Assembly (NCBI GenBank): GCA_017794705.1
Contig: CP051235.1
Span: 2,419,010-2,483,009 of the forward strand
Direction of reading: 5' to 3'
From: Devosia sp.
GTDB lineage: Bacteria > Pseudomonadota > Alphaproteobacteria > Rhizobiales > Devosiaceae
Length of the DNA stretch: 64,000 bases
Positions within the stretch are counted from its first letter, which is position 1. Every line of letters begins with the position of its first letter. The translations under genes were made by a program, and so were the position numbers. The notes below the pieces were generated by a model. It was not told where the DNA came from. It was given only the letters and a program-made list of their open reading frames with translations, and made no database searches. Below, piece by piece: positions 52,814-62,159 of this stretch.

Positions 52814-53164
52814 ATGCCGTCAACCAACCAACTCGATGCCACGTTCATGGCGTTGGCCGATCCGACCCGCCGGGCCATTCTGGCGCGGCTGGTGGAGGGC
52901 GAAGCCTCGGTCAATGAACTGGCAGAGCCATTCGAAATGAGCCAGCCGGCCGTGTCGAAACATCTCAAGGTGCTGGAGCGCGCCGGGCTGATCACCAGGG
53001 GACGCGACGCGCAGCGACGGCCTTGCAAGATCGAGATGGAACCATTGGTGGCGGCCACGGACTGGATCGAGAAGTACCGGCAGATCTGGGAAGCCAATTT
53101 CGGCCGGTTGGACGCCCTGCTTGAAGAATTGAAACGCCCGCAAGGCGGAAAGGACGCGAAATGA
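52814..53164 (+). CDS. ArsR family winged-helix regulator
   Basis: A 116-residue ArsR/SmtB-fold repressor: LADPTRRAILARLVEGEASVNELAEPFEMSQPAVSKHLKVLERAGLITRGRDAQRRPC. It lacks the Cys pair of metal-sensing ArsR proteins (its only Cys, in RRPCKIE, is not at the ELCVC position), and belongs to the subgroup found directly upstream of SRPBCC/AHSA1 genes. It starts the operon and overlaps the VOC gene by 4 bases. It probably represses its own operon, and possibly the divergent SLC13 gene. Confidence 0.93.
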   Translation: MPSTNQLDATFMALADPTRRAILARLVEGEASVNELAEPFEMSQPAVSKHLKVLERAGLITRGRDAQRRPCKIEMEPLVAATDWIEKYRQIWEANFGRLDALLEELKRPQGGKDAK

Positions 53165-53631
53165 CAAAGACAGATATCACACCATGCTTGTGGTTTGACG
53201 GGAATGCGGAAGAGGCGGCCCGGTTCCATTGTTCGCTGTTTCCCAACTCGAAAGTCACCACGCCCGCCTCACCGACCCCGGCAGGGCAGCAACCACCGGT
53301 TGTGGTGACCTGGCAGATTGATGGCCAGAAGATGATGGGGATCAACGGCGGCCCGAATTATTCGCTCAGCCCAAGTTTTTCGCTGGCCGTGATCGTCGAG
53401 GACCAGGCCGAAGTTGACCGTCTCTGGAACGCGCTTACCGCTGACGGCGGATCGGAAAGCATGTGTGGCTGGTGCGAAGACAGGTTTGGTGTGTCCTGGC
53501 AGATTGTGCCAAAGCGCCTCAACGAATTGATGGGTGATCCCGATCCTGCGAGGGCGCAGCGGGTCACTCAAGCCATGCTGAAAATGAAGAAGCTGATCGT
53601 TGCGGATCTGGAAGCCGCGCACGCCGGCTAG
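53161..53631 (+). CDS. VOC family protein (PhnB / 3-demethylubiquinone-9 methyltransferase-like)
   Basis: A 156-residue glyoxalase/bleomycin-resistance-fold protein of the PhnB-like group (ITPCLWFDGNAEEAARFHCSLFPNSKV and FGVSWQIVPKRLNELM). The names 3-demethylubiquinone methyltransferase or PhnB used for the group are not reliable functions. The order ArsR-VOC-SRPBCC is recurrent in proteobacteria. Translationally coupled to arsR by an ATGA overlap. Confidence 0.88.
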   Translation: MTKTDITPCLWFDGNAEEAARFHCSLFPNSKVTTPASPTPAGQQPPVVVTWQIDGQKMMGINGGPNYSLSPSFSLAVIVEDQAEVDRLWNALTADGGSESMCGWCEDRFGVSWQIVPKRLNELMGDPDPARAQRVTQAMLKMKKLIVADLEAAHAG

Positions 53632-53658
53632 ACGCAACTGCCAAAAAGGGAGGTTCGG

Positions 53659-54159
53659 ATGAACCAGCATTTTGCCAAAGAAGTCGAGGTGGCGACCCCG
53701 GGTGACCGCGACGTAGTCGTTAAGCGCAAGTTCAATGCGCCGGTAGCGCTGGTCTGGCGCTGCTACACCGAACCCGCACTGATAAAGAAGTGGCTGCTCG
53801 GCCCGCCGGGCTGGAGCATGCCGGTCTGCGAAATGGACCTGAGGGTTGGGGGAACCTACACCTGGCGCTGGCGTAACGACGAGAGCGGCAATGAATTTGG
53901 GTTCACCGGCACCTTCAAGGAAGTGGACGAGGGGCGCCGCATTGTTCATTCCGAACGGCCGGTCGACATCGACACGATGGGAGACGGCGAGTCGCACAAT
54001 GTCGTGGAGTTCGTGCCCGTCGGCGACATGACCGAACTGGTGATGACCATGACTTATCCGTCGGCAGAAGTGCGGGAAATGGTGCTGGCCACGGGCATGA
54101 CGGACGGCATGGGCCAGAGCTTTAAACTTCTCGAGACGCTCTTGCTGGAAGTGCGGTGA
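53659..54159 (+). CDS. SRPBCC (AHSA1-like) family protein, copy 1
   Basis: A 166-residue START-like domain protein: VVVKRKFNAPVALVWRCYTEPALIKKWLLGPPGWSMPVCEMDLRVGGTYTWRWR, with the AHSA1 pattern of helix-grip fold. It binds a hydrophobic ligand or assists a chaperone in relatives; ligand unknown here. It is 28 bases after the VOC gene with an AGGGAGG ribosome-binding site. Copy 2 follows directly and is closely similar, the product of tandem duplication. Confidence 0.9.
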   Translation: MNQHFAKEVEVATPGDRDVVVKRKFNAPVALVWRCYTEPALIKKWLLGPPGWSMPVCEMDLRVGGTYTWRWRNDESGNEFGFTGTFKEVDEGRRIVHSERPVDIDTMGDGESHNVVEFVPVGDMTELVMTMTYPSAEVREMVLATGMTDGMGQSFKLLETLLLEVR

Positions 54160-54203
54160 CCTGCCCGTTGATCCTTATTTCCTTCTAAACAAAGAGAAGT
54201 TTC

Positions 54204-54698
54204 ATGAGCGTGATTTTCAAACCCGAAGTCGAAGTGTCAACACCCGGCGATACTGACGTCGTCGTCAAGCGCAAGTTCAATGCGCCGGCTGAACTGGTCT
54301 GGCGGTGCTACACCGACCCGGCGCTGCTGCCGCGCTGGCTGGGCGGCTATCCCGGCTGGACCATGCCGGTGTGCGAAATGGACCTCAGGGTCGGCGGCAC
54401 ATACACTTGGCGGTGGCGCCATGACGAGCAGGACATGGAGTTCGGCTTCACCGGCACCTTCGAGGAAATCATCCCGAACCGGCTGATCGTTCATTCCGAG
54501 CGACCCGTCGATGTCGAGGAAATGGGCGATTCCCACAACGTCATCGAATTCGTGCCCCTCGGTGACATGACCGAATTGGTGATGACCATGAGTTATGCCA
54601 GCGCCGAGGTGCGCCAGTCGGTGCTCGACACGGGCATGACAGATGGAATGGGCGTCAGTTTCGATCGGCTCGATACGCTGTTGCTGGCGGTTGATTGA
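54204..54698 (+). CDS. SRPBCC (AHSA1-like) family protein, copy 2
   Basis: A 164-residue paralogue of the preceding gene: VVVKRKFNAPAELVWRCYTDPALLPRWLGGYPGWTMPVCEMDLRVGGTYTWRWR, and an almost identical tail with TDGMGVSFDRLDTLLL. The copies differ mainly around residues 45-60 and 90-115, so both are probably functional. Last gene of the ArsR operon; convergent with the FkbM-like gene. Confidence 0.9.
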   Translation: MSVIFKPEVEVSTPGDTDVVVKRKFNAPAELVWRCYTDPALLPRWLGGYPGWTMPVCEMDLRVGGTYTWRWRHDEQDMEFGFTGTFEEIIPNRLIVHSERPVDVEEMGDSHNVIEFVPLGDMTELVMTMSYASAEVRQSVLDTGMTDGMGVSFDRLDTLLLAVD

Positions 54699-54720
54699 TC
54701 TATTGGAGGCCGCTTGCGGA

Positions 54721-55485
54721 TCAGGCGAATGTGATCCGGTAGTCTTCGATTGTCGGGTTGTTTGGACGGTCCAGCGCGCGAGGCAGTTCGGGGGGATGGC
54801 TCGTGTCGGCAGGGCTTTGGGTAAAGCTGACTTCGATCACCTCGGGGCATCCGCCCGAACCGATTTCTGCATAGTTGTTGCAATGCACGTGGGCCAAGTT
54901 GAGCCGGAAGTATTCGACGAAGTCGATGATTTTGGAGAGGTTGGCCTCCACGTCGTGGAACTCGATCGCAAGGCCGGTGATGTGCGGGGCAAATTCCACC
55001 AGCGTGTCGAGCAGATGATATTCGGAACCTTCAATATCGATTTTGAGAAAGGCCCTTTTGTCCGACCCCACAGCGTGCTTGTTGAGGACCTGCGCAAGTG
55101 TGATTTGACCCGGCGGATCATGGCGGCCCACCAGCAGTCGATGGTGCCGCCGGTCCAGCCGGAAAAAGCCGAGGTAACTGAAAAGCACCCGTGCCCGGTG
55201 CAGAGCGCATTTCAGTCTTGGCGGTGCCGCAATCGCGCGAAGCAGGCGGAAGAAATAGCGCCTGGTGCCGACGTTGCCGTCAAAGGCCTCGAGCGGCATC
55301 GGATTGATGTCGAGGCAATCGGCCTCGAATTTCCAACTGTCTCCGATTCCGAGCGAAACCAGGATGTCAGCCGCCGCGATTGACCGCTTGTCGACGACAT
55401 AGCCGCCATCGAACTCTTCACCCAGGCGCACCAGCTGGTCAGTGGCGACCGGAACCAGTGCTTTGTCGATCCTGGCAGTCTGCAC
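54721..55485 (-). CDS. FkbM family methyltransferase-like protein
   Basis: A 254-residue protein with the SAM-binding C-terminal motif of FkbM/methyltransferase 21 domains: AFLKIDIEGSEYHLLDTLVEF (about 145-165), with ITGLAIEFHDVEANL and VHCNNYAEIG. The N-terminal half is not well matched, and ILVSLGIGDSWKFEADCL in place of the usual G-x-x-x-G SAM loop makes activity uncertain. Transcribed toward the SRPBCC gene, it stands between that operon and secA. It may modify a sugar or peptide; substrate unknown. Confidence 0.8.
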   Translation of the reverse strand: MQTARIDKALVPVATDQLVRLGEEFDGGYVVDKRSIAAADILVSLGIGDSWKFEADCLDINPMPLEAFDGNVGTRRYFFRLLRAIAAPPRLKCALHRARVLFSYLGFFRLDRRHHRLLVGRHDPPGQITLAQVLNKHAVGSDKRAFLKIDIEGSEYHLLDTLVEFAPHITGLAIEFHDVEANLSKIIDFVEYFRLNLAHVHCNNYAEIGSGGCPEVIEVSFTQSPADTSHPPELPRALDRPNNPTIEDYRITFA

Positions 55486-55520
55486 GTCACCTCCCGTTGT
55501 GGCGCGGTGACGGACACTGC

Positions 55521-58208
55521 CTAGGCGTAAGCCCCGTGGCAGTGCTTGAACTTCTTGCCTGATCCGCAGGGACAGGGGTCGTTGCGGCGTGTTGTGCGCA
55601 TCTGTTCTTCGGTCAGGGAGCCGGGTGCCGCTTCGGTACCATTGGAGGCGGCTTCGTTGCGGCCGGTCTGCGGGTCTATGTGCTGGGCTTGAAGCGCTGC
55701 GGGATCCGGGGTCTGCGGTTGCGGCGGGCGCACCTGGATATTGATGTGGGCCAGTTGCGAGGTCACCAGTTCGCGCAGGCTGTCGAGCAGCGTGTTGAAC
55801 AGTTCATAGGCTTCCTGCTTGTACTCGTTGAGCGGATCGCGCTGGGCGAGGCCGCGCCAGCCAACAACCTTGGACAGGTGATCAAGCGTGACCAGATGCT
55901 CGCGCCACAAACCATCAACCGAATTGAGCAGGATCTGTTTTTCGACCTGCCGCATGATTTCCGGGCTGTACTGGGCGGCCTTGGCGGCGACCACATTGTC
56001 GGCCAGATCGGTAAGCCGTTCGCGCACGATCTCGGCGTCGATCCCGTCCTCCTCGGCCCATTTGGAGACCGGTGCTTCAACATTGAGGTAGGTTCGGGCA
56101 GCTTCCTCAAGCTGTTCGGTATTCCACTGTTCGGGATAGGAGCGCTCGGGAATGGCCTTTGAAACGATGTTTTCGATGACGTCGTGGCGCATGGCGGCGA
56201 CGGTGTCGGAGACGTTGTCGTCATCCATGAGTTCGAGACGCTGCTCGAAGATCACCTTGCGCTGATCGTTCATCACATCGTCGTACTTGAGGATGTTCTT
56301 GCGGATGTCGAAGTTGCGGCCCTCGACGCGTGCCTGGGCCCGTTCGATGGCCTTGGTCACCCATGGATGAGTGATGCTCTCGCCTTCTTCGAGACCGAGT
56401 GAACCGAGCATCTTGTCCATGCCTTCGACGGGGAAGATGCGCATCAGATCGTCCTGAAGCGACAAAAAGAACTTGGAAAGGCCGGGGTCGCCCTGACGGC
56501 CGGAACGGCCGCGCAACTGGTTGTCGATGCGGCGGCTTTCATGGCGCTCGGTGCCGATGACCATCAGGCCGCCCGCGGCCAGCGCCTCGGCTTTGTCGTT
56601 TTCAATGGCAGCTTCGATTTCAGCAACCTTTTTCTGGCGTGCTTCGCCCTCAAGCTCTCCCGCTTCATTGGCGATACGCATTTCGCGGTTGCCGCCAAGC
56701 TGAATGTCGGTGCCGCGGCCAGCCATGTTGGTGGCGATGGTCACGGCGCCGGGCATGCCAGCTTCGGCGATGATCTGGGCTTCCTGTTCGTGGTGACGGG
56801 CGTTCAGCACCTGGATATTCTTGACGCCGGCCTTCTTCAGGCGCGCGGCCAGGTCTTCGGACTTTTCGATCGACGTGGTGCCGACAAGCACCGGCTGTCT
56901 GGCGTCCTGGCGTTCCTTGACCAGTTCGGCGATGGCGTTCACCTTTTCCTCAAAGGTGCGGAAAATGGCGTCGTCCTCATCAATGCGGGCCACGTCGACA
57001 TTGGTGGGGATGGAGACCACGTCCAGCCCGTAAATGTTGCCGAATTCCTCGGCCTCGGTCAGCGCCGTGCCGGTCATGCCCGCAAGTGTTTCATAAAGGC
57101 GGAAATAGTTCTGGAAGGTGATTGAGGCGAGGGTCTGGTTCTCGGCCTTGATGGTTACGCGTTCCTTGGCCTCAAGCGCCTGGTGCAGGCCTTCGGAGTA
57201 GCGGCGGCCGGACATCATGCGGCCGGTGAATTCGTCGATGATCACCACTTCGTCGTTGCGGACAATATAGTCCTTGTCGCGGGTGAACAGCTTGTGGGCG
57301 CGCAGGGCGCTGTTCAGGTGGTGGACCAGCGAGACGTTCTCAATGTCGTAGAGCGAGCCCTCTTTCATCTCGCCGTCTTCGATCAGTTTGGCTTCAAGCT
57401 TTTCGATGCCCTGATCGGTGAAGGTGGCGGCGCGGGTCTTTTCATCGAGTTCGAAATCGTCTTCCTCGAGCAGCGGCATGTATTTGTCGATGCGGGTGTA
57501 GAGTTCGGAGCGGTCTTCGGCGGGTCCGGAGATGATCAGTGGCGTGCGGGCCTCGTCGATGAGGATTGAATCCACTTCGTCGACGATCGCGAAATGATGT
57601 CCACGCTGCACCATCTGGCGGCGCTGGTGTTTCATGTTGTCGCGCAGATAATCGAAGCCCAACTCATTGTTGGTGCCATAAGTAATGTCGCAGGCATAGG
57701 CGGCCTGCCGGTCAGGGTCGGTCATGCCGGGTACGATGGTGCCGACGCTCATGCCGAGGAAGTTGTAGACCTGGCCCATCCAGGCGGCATCGCGGGTGGC
57801 CAGGTAATCATTGACCGTGACCACGTGCACGCCCTTGCCGGACAGTGCGTTGAGATAGACGGCGAGGGTGGCGACCAGGGTCTTGCCTTCACCGGTCTTC
57901 ATCTCGGCGATGGAGCCGTCGTTCAGGACCATGCCGCCGATCAGCTGCACATCGAAATGCCTCAGACCGAGACTGCGTTTGGCGGCCTCACGCACCGTGG
58001 CGAAGGCGGGAACCAGCAGGTCCTTCAGCGGTGTGCCGTTTTCGAGTTGCTGGCGGAATTCGGCGGTTCTGGACTTGATCTGGTCGTCGGTCAGTGCGGC
58101 GACTTCGGGTTCGAGCGCGTTGATCTGGTCGACCAGCGGCTGATAGCGTTTGACGCGCCGGTCATTGGCCGATCCGAAGATCTTGCGGGCGAGGTTGGCG
58201 ACAACCAT
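55521..58208 (-). CDS. secA: Preprotein translocase subunit SecA
   Basis: An 895-residue ATPase motor of Sec export. Motifs: NBD1 Walker [21 protein letters not shown] Walker [19 protein letters not shown], preprotein cross-linking and NBD2 [11 protein letters not shown] and [10 protein letters not shown], and the C-terminal zinc motif [12 protein letters not shown] in the last 22 residues, typical of SecB-using bacteria. Start at M-V-V-A-N-L-A-R-K fits the family, with AGGA about 10 bases upstream. Divergent from ppiC, the standard arrangement. A sigma-70-like promoter is seen at 58317-58345. Confidence 0.97.
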   Translation of the reverse strand: MVVANLARKIFGSANDRRVKRYQPLVDQINALEPEVAALTDDQIKSRTAEFRQQLENGTPLKDLLVPAFATVREAAKRSLGLRHFDVQLIGGMVLNDGSIAEMKTGEGKTLVATLAVYLNALSGKGVHVVTVNDYLATRDAAWMGQVYNFLGMSVGTIVPGMTDPDRQAAYACDITYGTNNELGFDYLRDNMKHQRRQMVQRGHHFAIVDEVDSILIDEARTPLIISGPAEDRSELYTRIDKYMPLLEEDDFELDEKTRAATFTDQGIEKLEAKLIEDGEMKEGSLYDIENVSLVHHLNSALRAHKLFTRDKDYIVRNDEVVIIDEFTGRMMSGRRYSEGLHQALEAKERVTIKAENQTLASITFQNYFRLYETLAGMTGTALTEAEEFGNIYGLDVVSIPTNVDVARIDEDDAIFRTFEEKVNAIAELVKERQDARQPVLVGTTSIEKSEDLAARLKKAGVKNIQVLNARHHEQEAQIIAEAGMPGAVTIATNMAGRGTDIQLGGNREMRIANEAGELEGEARQKKVAEIEAAIENDKAEALAAGGLMVIGTERHESRRIDNQLRGRSGRQGDPGLSKFFLSLQDDLMRIFPVEGMDKMLGSLGLEEGESITHPWVTKAIERAQARVEGRNFDIRKNILKYDDVMNDQRKVIFEQRLELMDDDNVSDTVAAMRHDVIENIVSKAIPERSYPEQWNTEQLEEAARTYLNVEAPVSKWAEEDGIDAEIVRERLTDLADNVVAAKAAQYSPEIMRQVEKQILLNSVDGLWREHLVTLDHLSKVVGWRGLAQRDPLNEYKQEAYELFNTLLDSLRELVTSQLAHINIQVRPPQPQTPDPAALQAQHIDPQTGRNEAASNGTEAAPGSLTEEQMRTTRRNDPCPCGSGKKFKHCHGAYA

Positions 58209-58316
58209 TTGTCTGAAATCCTTTTGCAAAACCGGCTGTTTTCAGCGGGCCGGCTTTCGCATTTTCCTGTTGCGGGCAGCAGCGCTCCCGGCGAGGCGGG
58301 AACAGGGGCGATTGGA

Positions 58317-58345
58317 CATGTAAGAGCGGGGTCCAGACTTGTCAA
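58317..58345 (-). promoter_or_regulatory. Candidate sigma-70 promoter of secA
   Basis: On the minus strand TTGACA (58340-58345), a 17-base spacer and TACATG (58317-58322). The -35 is perfect; the -10 is weak. It lies about 110 bases upstream of the secA start codon. Confidence 0.5.
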
Positions 58346-58416
58346 CGCTGGCAAAATGGTCCAAGGCTGGCCGCAATTGGCGTAGCGGGGCCGCCGTGAA
58401 CATGGGAGACGATAAT

Positions 58417-59304
58417 ATGACTCACAATAATGGCGGACACCTGCGCGTGTTGGCTCTGGCCCTCGGACTGGCTCTTGGACTTTCAGCGCCTCTGGCTCTG
58501 GCACAGGACGAAACTGTCACGCCCGACACGGTTGTGGCCACGGTCAATGGTGAGAGCATCACCGAGGCCGATCTGGCGTTTGCCGCTGAGGATCTTGCCG
58601 AGGATCTGGCCAATGTGCCGCCGGCGGAACGGCGCGGCTTTCTGCTCGGCGTGATGATCGACATGAAGGTCATGGCCAACGCGGCACGCGAAGCGGAGAT
58701 GGACAGCAGCGAGACCTATCTTCGCCGCCTGTCCTATCTTGAAGATCGCGCGCTGCGCCGGGCCTATTTCGTTGACGGCGTGGCCGCCGGCATCGACGAA
58801 GCGGCCATCCGTGCGCAGTATGATGAAATCGCTGCGGAAATGGCGGGTGAGGAACAGATTTCCGCGCGCCACATTCTGGTGGAGACCGAAGAAGAGGCAC
58901 TTGAAGTGATCGCCGAACTCGAAGGCGGGGCGGACTTTGCCACAGTGGCGCAAGAGCGTTCGACGGGGCCGAGCGGCCCGAACGGGGGCGAACTGGGCTA
59001 TTTCGGCCCGGGCCAGATGGTGGCTCCGTTCGAGGAAGCTGCGTTCGCGCTTGAGGTGGGAGCCATTTCGGCGCCCGTGCAGACCCAGTTTGGCTGGCAC
59101 GTGATCAAGGTGGACGACCGCCGTCCGGCCGCGCCGCCGCCGTTCGAGCAGATTGCCGCCCAGCTGCAGCAGCAGATGCTGGTAGAAGCCTTCCAGCAAG
59201 CGGTCTCCGACCTGCGCGAAGATGCCACCATCGAAATCCTCGATCCAAGCCTTCAGACCGAAGACCTGACCGAGGAAACACCGCTTCCCGAAACATCGGA
59301 ATAG
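58417..59304 (+). CDS. Periplasmic peptidylprolyl isomerase, PpiC/parvulin type
   Basis: A 295-residue exported foldase. Signal peptide (about 9-33, ending PLALAQDE), an N-terminal SurA-like chaperone helix region, and a parvulin (rotamase) domain at about 145-240: ISARHILVETEEEALEVIAELEGGADFATVAQERSTGPSGPNGGELGYF. An acidic C-terminal tail follows. The ATG at 58417 is supported by GGGAG 9 bases upstream. First gene of ppiC-argJ-mutT; divergent from secA, which supplies its substrates through Sec. Confidence 0.93.
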   Translation: MTHNNGGHLRVLALALGLALGLSAPLALAQDETVTPDTVVATVNGESITEADLAFAAEDLAEDLANVPPAERRGFLLGVMIDMKVMANAAREAEMDSSETYLRRLSYLEDRALRRAYFVDGVAAGIDEAAIRAQYDEIAAEMAGEEQISARHILVETEEEALEVIAELEGGADFATVAQERSTGPSGPNGGELGYFGPGQMVAPFEEAAFALEVGAISAPVQTQFGWHVIKVDDRRPAAPPPFEQIAAQLQQQMLVEAFQQAVSDLREDATIEILDPSLQTEDLTEETPLPETSE

Positions 59305-59315
59305 GTGATCGCTGA

Positions 59316-60548
59316 ATGAGCCTGGCCGTGTCGCCGCTGGCCCCCGAGCGCTTTCCGGACATGCCGGATGTGGCGGGAGTCGAGCTTTTCACCGGAGCAA
59401 CAGGCACCTACAAGGGCGGGCGGGACAATGTGCTGCTCGCCCGGTTCACGCCCGGCACGGCAGTGGCTGGTGTGCTCACCCGCTCCAGATGCGCGTCAGC
59501 GCCCATCGAATGGTGCCGGCAACACCTGCCCGGCGGCGTGGCGCGTGGGCTGGTGGTCAACGCCGGCAATGCCAACGCGTTCACCGGCATCAAGGGTGCG
59601 GTATCGACCCGCGCAGTGGCCGACCATGCCGCCGGACTGATTGGCTGTTCAGCCGACGAGATGTTTCTCGGCTCGACCGGGGTGATCGGGGAGCCGCTTG
59701 ATCCTGCGCCGCTGATGCGGGTGCTGGACGGGATGGACCTTGCCCGGCCGAAGGGTCTTGAGGCGGCAGCCCGCACGATCATGACGACCGACACGTTCGC
59801 CAAGGGCGCTATCCGAACGGTCGTACTCGACGGGCAGACGGTCACCATTGCCGGTATCGCCAAGGGTTCGGGGATGATCGCGCCGGACATGGCGACGATG
59901 CTGAGTTTCATCTTCACCGACGCGCCCGTGGCGGCACCTGTACTGCAGGCTTTGCTGAGCCGGCATATCGAAACCAGTTTCAACGCCATCACCGTGGACA
60001 GCGATACCTCGACCTCCGACACCTGCCTGCTGTTTGCGACCGGCGCGGCGAACGGGGTTGCGCCGATCGCGAAACTTGATGATCCGCGAGCCGATGCATT
60101 CGGGGACGCGCTACACGAAGTGCTGCTGGACCTGGCGCTGCAGATTGTGCGCGATGGCGAGGGGGCGAACAAGTTCATCAAGGTCGAGGTGACCGGCGCC
60201 GAAAGCGACAAGAGCGCGGCAATCATCGGCCGTTCGATTGCCAATTCGCCGCTCATCAAGACGGCCATTGCCGGCGAAGACGCCAACTGGGGCCGTGTGG
60301 TCATGGCGGTGGGCAAGGCCGGGGAACCGGCCGATCGGGACCGGCTCAGGATCAGTTTCGGGCCACATCTTGTTGCCGATCAAGGCGTGCGCAGCCCGGA
60401 CTATTCAGAGGCTGATGTCAGCGCCTACATGAAGGGGCAGGAGCTTGAGATCAGCGTCGATCTCGGCCTCGGCAGCGGACAGGCGGTGATCTACACCTGC
60501 GACCTCACCCACGGCTATATCGCGATCAATGCCGACTATCGCAGCTGA
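59316..60548 (+). CDS. argJ: Bifunctional ornithine acetyltransferase / N-acetylglutamate synthase
   Basis: A 410-residue ArgJ of arginine biosynthesis. The precursor self-cleaves before the Thr of the motif [16 protein letters not shown] (about residues 182-197), giving alpha and beta subunits with that Thr as nucleophile. Other conserved parts are [21 protein letters not shown], and [15 protein letters not shown]. The start ATG overlaps nothing; mutT begins within its last codons. Bifunctional or monofunctional activity cannot be told from sequence alone. Confidence 0.95.
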   Translation: MSLAVSPLAPERFPDMPDVAGVELFTGATGTYKGGRDNVLLARFTPGTAVAGVLTRSRCASAPIEWCRQHLPGGVARGLVVNAGNANAFTGIKGAVSTRAVADHAAGLIGCSADEMFLGSTGVIGEPLDPAPLMRVLDGMDLARPKGLEAAARTIMTTDTFAKGAIRTVVLDGQTVTIAGIAKGSGMIAPDMATMLSFIFTDAPVAAPVLQALLSRHIETSFNAITVDSDTSTSDTCLLFATGAANGVAPIAKLDDPRADAFGDALHEVLLDLALQIVRDGEGANKFIKVEVTGAESDKSAAIIGRSIANSPLIKTAIAGEDANWGRVVMAVGKAGEPADRDRLRISFGPHLVADQGVRSPDYSEADVSAYMKGQELEISVDLGLGSGQAVIYTCDLTHGYIAINADYRS

Positions 60549-60954
60549 CGCGGCGCGGCCGCTTGTGCTGGTGGTGGCGTGTGCGCTGGTCGATCCCGAC
60601 CGACGGGTGCTGATCGCCCAACGGCCCGATCACAAGTCGATGGGCGGGCTCTGGGAATTCCCGGGTGGAAAGGTCGAACCGGGCGAGACACCGGAGGCCG
60701 CGATCATTCGCGAACTGCGCGAGGAACTGCGCGTCGACACCAAAGAAGCCTGTCTCGCACCGCTCAGTTTTGTCAGTCACGATTATGATTCTTTTCACTT
60801 GTTGATGCCACTTTACGTCTGCCGGAAATGGCAGGGTTCACCTCAGGCGCTGGAACATCAGGCGCTGAAATGGGTGAGGCCGCAAAAGCTGCGGGACTAT
60901 CCCATGCCGCCGGCTGACGAGCCCCTGATCGCGCATTTGTGCGATTTGTTGTGA
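60529..60954 (+). CDS. Nudix hydrolase, MutT-like (8-oxo-dGTP diphosphatase)
   Basis: A 141-residue Nudix protein with the box at about residues 46-69 ([22 protein letters not shown]). The terminal Gly of the classic REUxEExGU pattern is Arg here, which is tolerated in some MutT proteins. It starts inside the last codons of argJ, so the two are coupled. MutT cleans oxidised nucleotides from the pool; the assignment follows from the [10 protein letters not shown] context and gene order. Confidence 0.9.
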   Translation: MPTIAADAARPLVLVVACALVDPDRRVLIAQRPDHKSMGGLWEFPGGKVEPGETPEAAIIRELREELRVDTKEACLAPLSFVSHDYDSFHLLMPLYVCRKWQGSPQALEHQALKWVRPQKLRDYPMPPADEPLIAHLCDLL

Positions 60955-60963
60955 GTGACGCGC

Positions 60964-61191
60964 ATGAAAATAGAGAGCCAGGTTAAAGCTCTTTTCAACC
61001 GCTTCGTGCGGGATGAAAGCGGTACGACCGCCATTGAATACAGTTTGATCGGCACGATCATCGGGATTGCCTGCGTGGCGATCTTCATCAGCGTCGGCGA
61101 CAGCATGGTCAATCTTTTCGGCTCCGAGGACAGCGGTGCAAGCCCGGTGCTCGAGAGTGCCGCCGCAACCGCTGCGGGCGAAGAAGAGTAG
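60964..61191 (+). CDS. Flp/Fap pilin component family protein
   Basis: A 75-residue pilin. The prepilin pattern FVRDESGTTAIEYSLIGTIIGIACVAIF has the conserved E in the G-TTA-x-E-Y Flp motif and a hydrophobic stretch; the C-terminal part is Ala/Glu-rich. It would be processed by a TadV-type prepilin peptidase and used in Tad/Flp pili, but no cpa/tad gene is in the window. ATG 60964 is preferred over GTG 60955. It follows mutT by 9 bases. Confidence 0.9.
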   Translation: MKIESQVKALFNRFVRDESGTTAIEYSLIGTIIGIACVAIFISVGDSMVNLFGSEDSGASPVLESAAATAAGEEE

Positions 61192-61194
61192 GCC

Positions 61195-62055
61195 CTAACC
61201 GTCTGCGGACGGTTTCAGCACATCCTTGAGACTGACCTTGGCGCTGCCCGGCTTCAACGGCTTCTGCTGGCTTTCGTGCGGTGCCCAGCCACTGATCCAC
61301 ACCAGTTCCAGCGTGGTCCGGACGCGCCCGTCCGGATCGCTGGCCGTTTCGGAATAGGCAGAGGCGGCGGCCTGCAGGTGCGTTGGGGTGACGAGGCCGC
61401 TGCCCCCGGTCAGCGGGTTGCTGGCGCCAAGCGTCTTGATTTCAACCATCAGGTACATTGGAGATGCATAGCGCACCAGGTGGGTTTCGATGTCGGCCAC
61501 CGGTAGGGCAAAACCGGCGCCCTGCAACAAGGCACCAGCGTCGCGCGTACCGATGAAGGGGGCGACACGGGCGGCGGCGCCGTTGAGGTGTGCTGAATCT
61601 GCGGTCAGCCAGGCCCGCCGCAGTTCGTTGAACGAACTGCCGCCTATGAAGGCGGCCATGAACAGGCCATCGGCAAGCAGGTGGCGATGTACGGCGCGCA
61701 GAAATCCGGGCACATCGTCGATGATCGCCAGATCGAACAGGGAAACGATCAGGTCGTAGTCCCTCCGGTCGAGCGCCAGATTCTCGGGATCGATCAGAGT
61801 TTCACCAGATTTCGCGACAAGGGTCGGTGCGTGCCTGAAGGACACGCGCGCGTCCGCCGAGCGAAGTTCTGACGGCAGGTGAGCGGTCTGCGGTGCAAGA
61901 ATGAGCGCATTTTCGAAGGCCCGAGAAATCGTCGCCAGCCTTTGCGCGAGATCGTCCAGCACCATCCCGGTCACGAAATCCGGGCCGTCCTGCGGTCTGC
62001 TGCGAAGGTGTCTCGCCACGTTCTGCCGATTGAAGAGGGCCGGGGCGGGTGCCAT
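61195..62055 (-). CDS. SAM-dependent methyltransferase (NDUFAF5/BioC-like)
   Basis: A 286-residue protein of the methyltransferase-11 type. The start APALFNRQNVARHLRSRPQDGPDFVTGMVLDDLAQRL and RRDYDLIVSLFDLAIIDDVPGFLRAVHRHLLADGLFMAAFIGG match BioC/NDUFAF5-like proteins that in Alphaproteobacteria sit divergent from comF. The SAM glycine loop is degenerate (ALILAPQTAHL), so activity is uncertain. ATG at 62053-62055 with AGGAAAA upstream was chosen over a longer frame. Convergent with the Flp pilin. Confidence 0.87.
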   Translation of the reverse strand: MAPAPALFNRQNVARHLRSRPQDGPDFVTGMVLDDLAQRLATISRAFENALILAPQTAHLPSELRSADARVSFRHAPTLVAKSGETLIDPENLALDRRDYDLIVSLFDLAIIDDVPGFLRAVHRHLLADGLFMAAFIGGSSFNELRRAWLTADSAHLNGAAARVAPFIGTRDAGALLQGAGFALPVADIETHLVRYASPMYLMVEIKTLGASNPLTGGSGLVTPTHLQAAASAYSETASDPDGRVRTTLELVWISGWAPHESQQKPLKPGSAKVSLKDVLKPSADG

Positions 62056-62159
62056 GGGGATTTTCCTGTCGTGTGGTTCGGCTTGCGGGGAGGCTTGGGC
62101 TCGGGTTGAATGAGGGCTTTTCGGCCAGGTCCAGACCTCATGCACATGCGCTGCGACTT

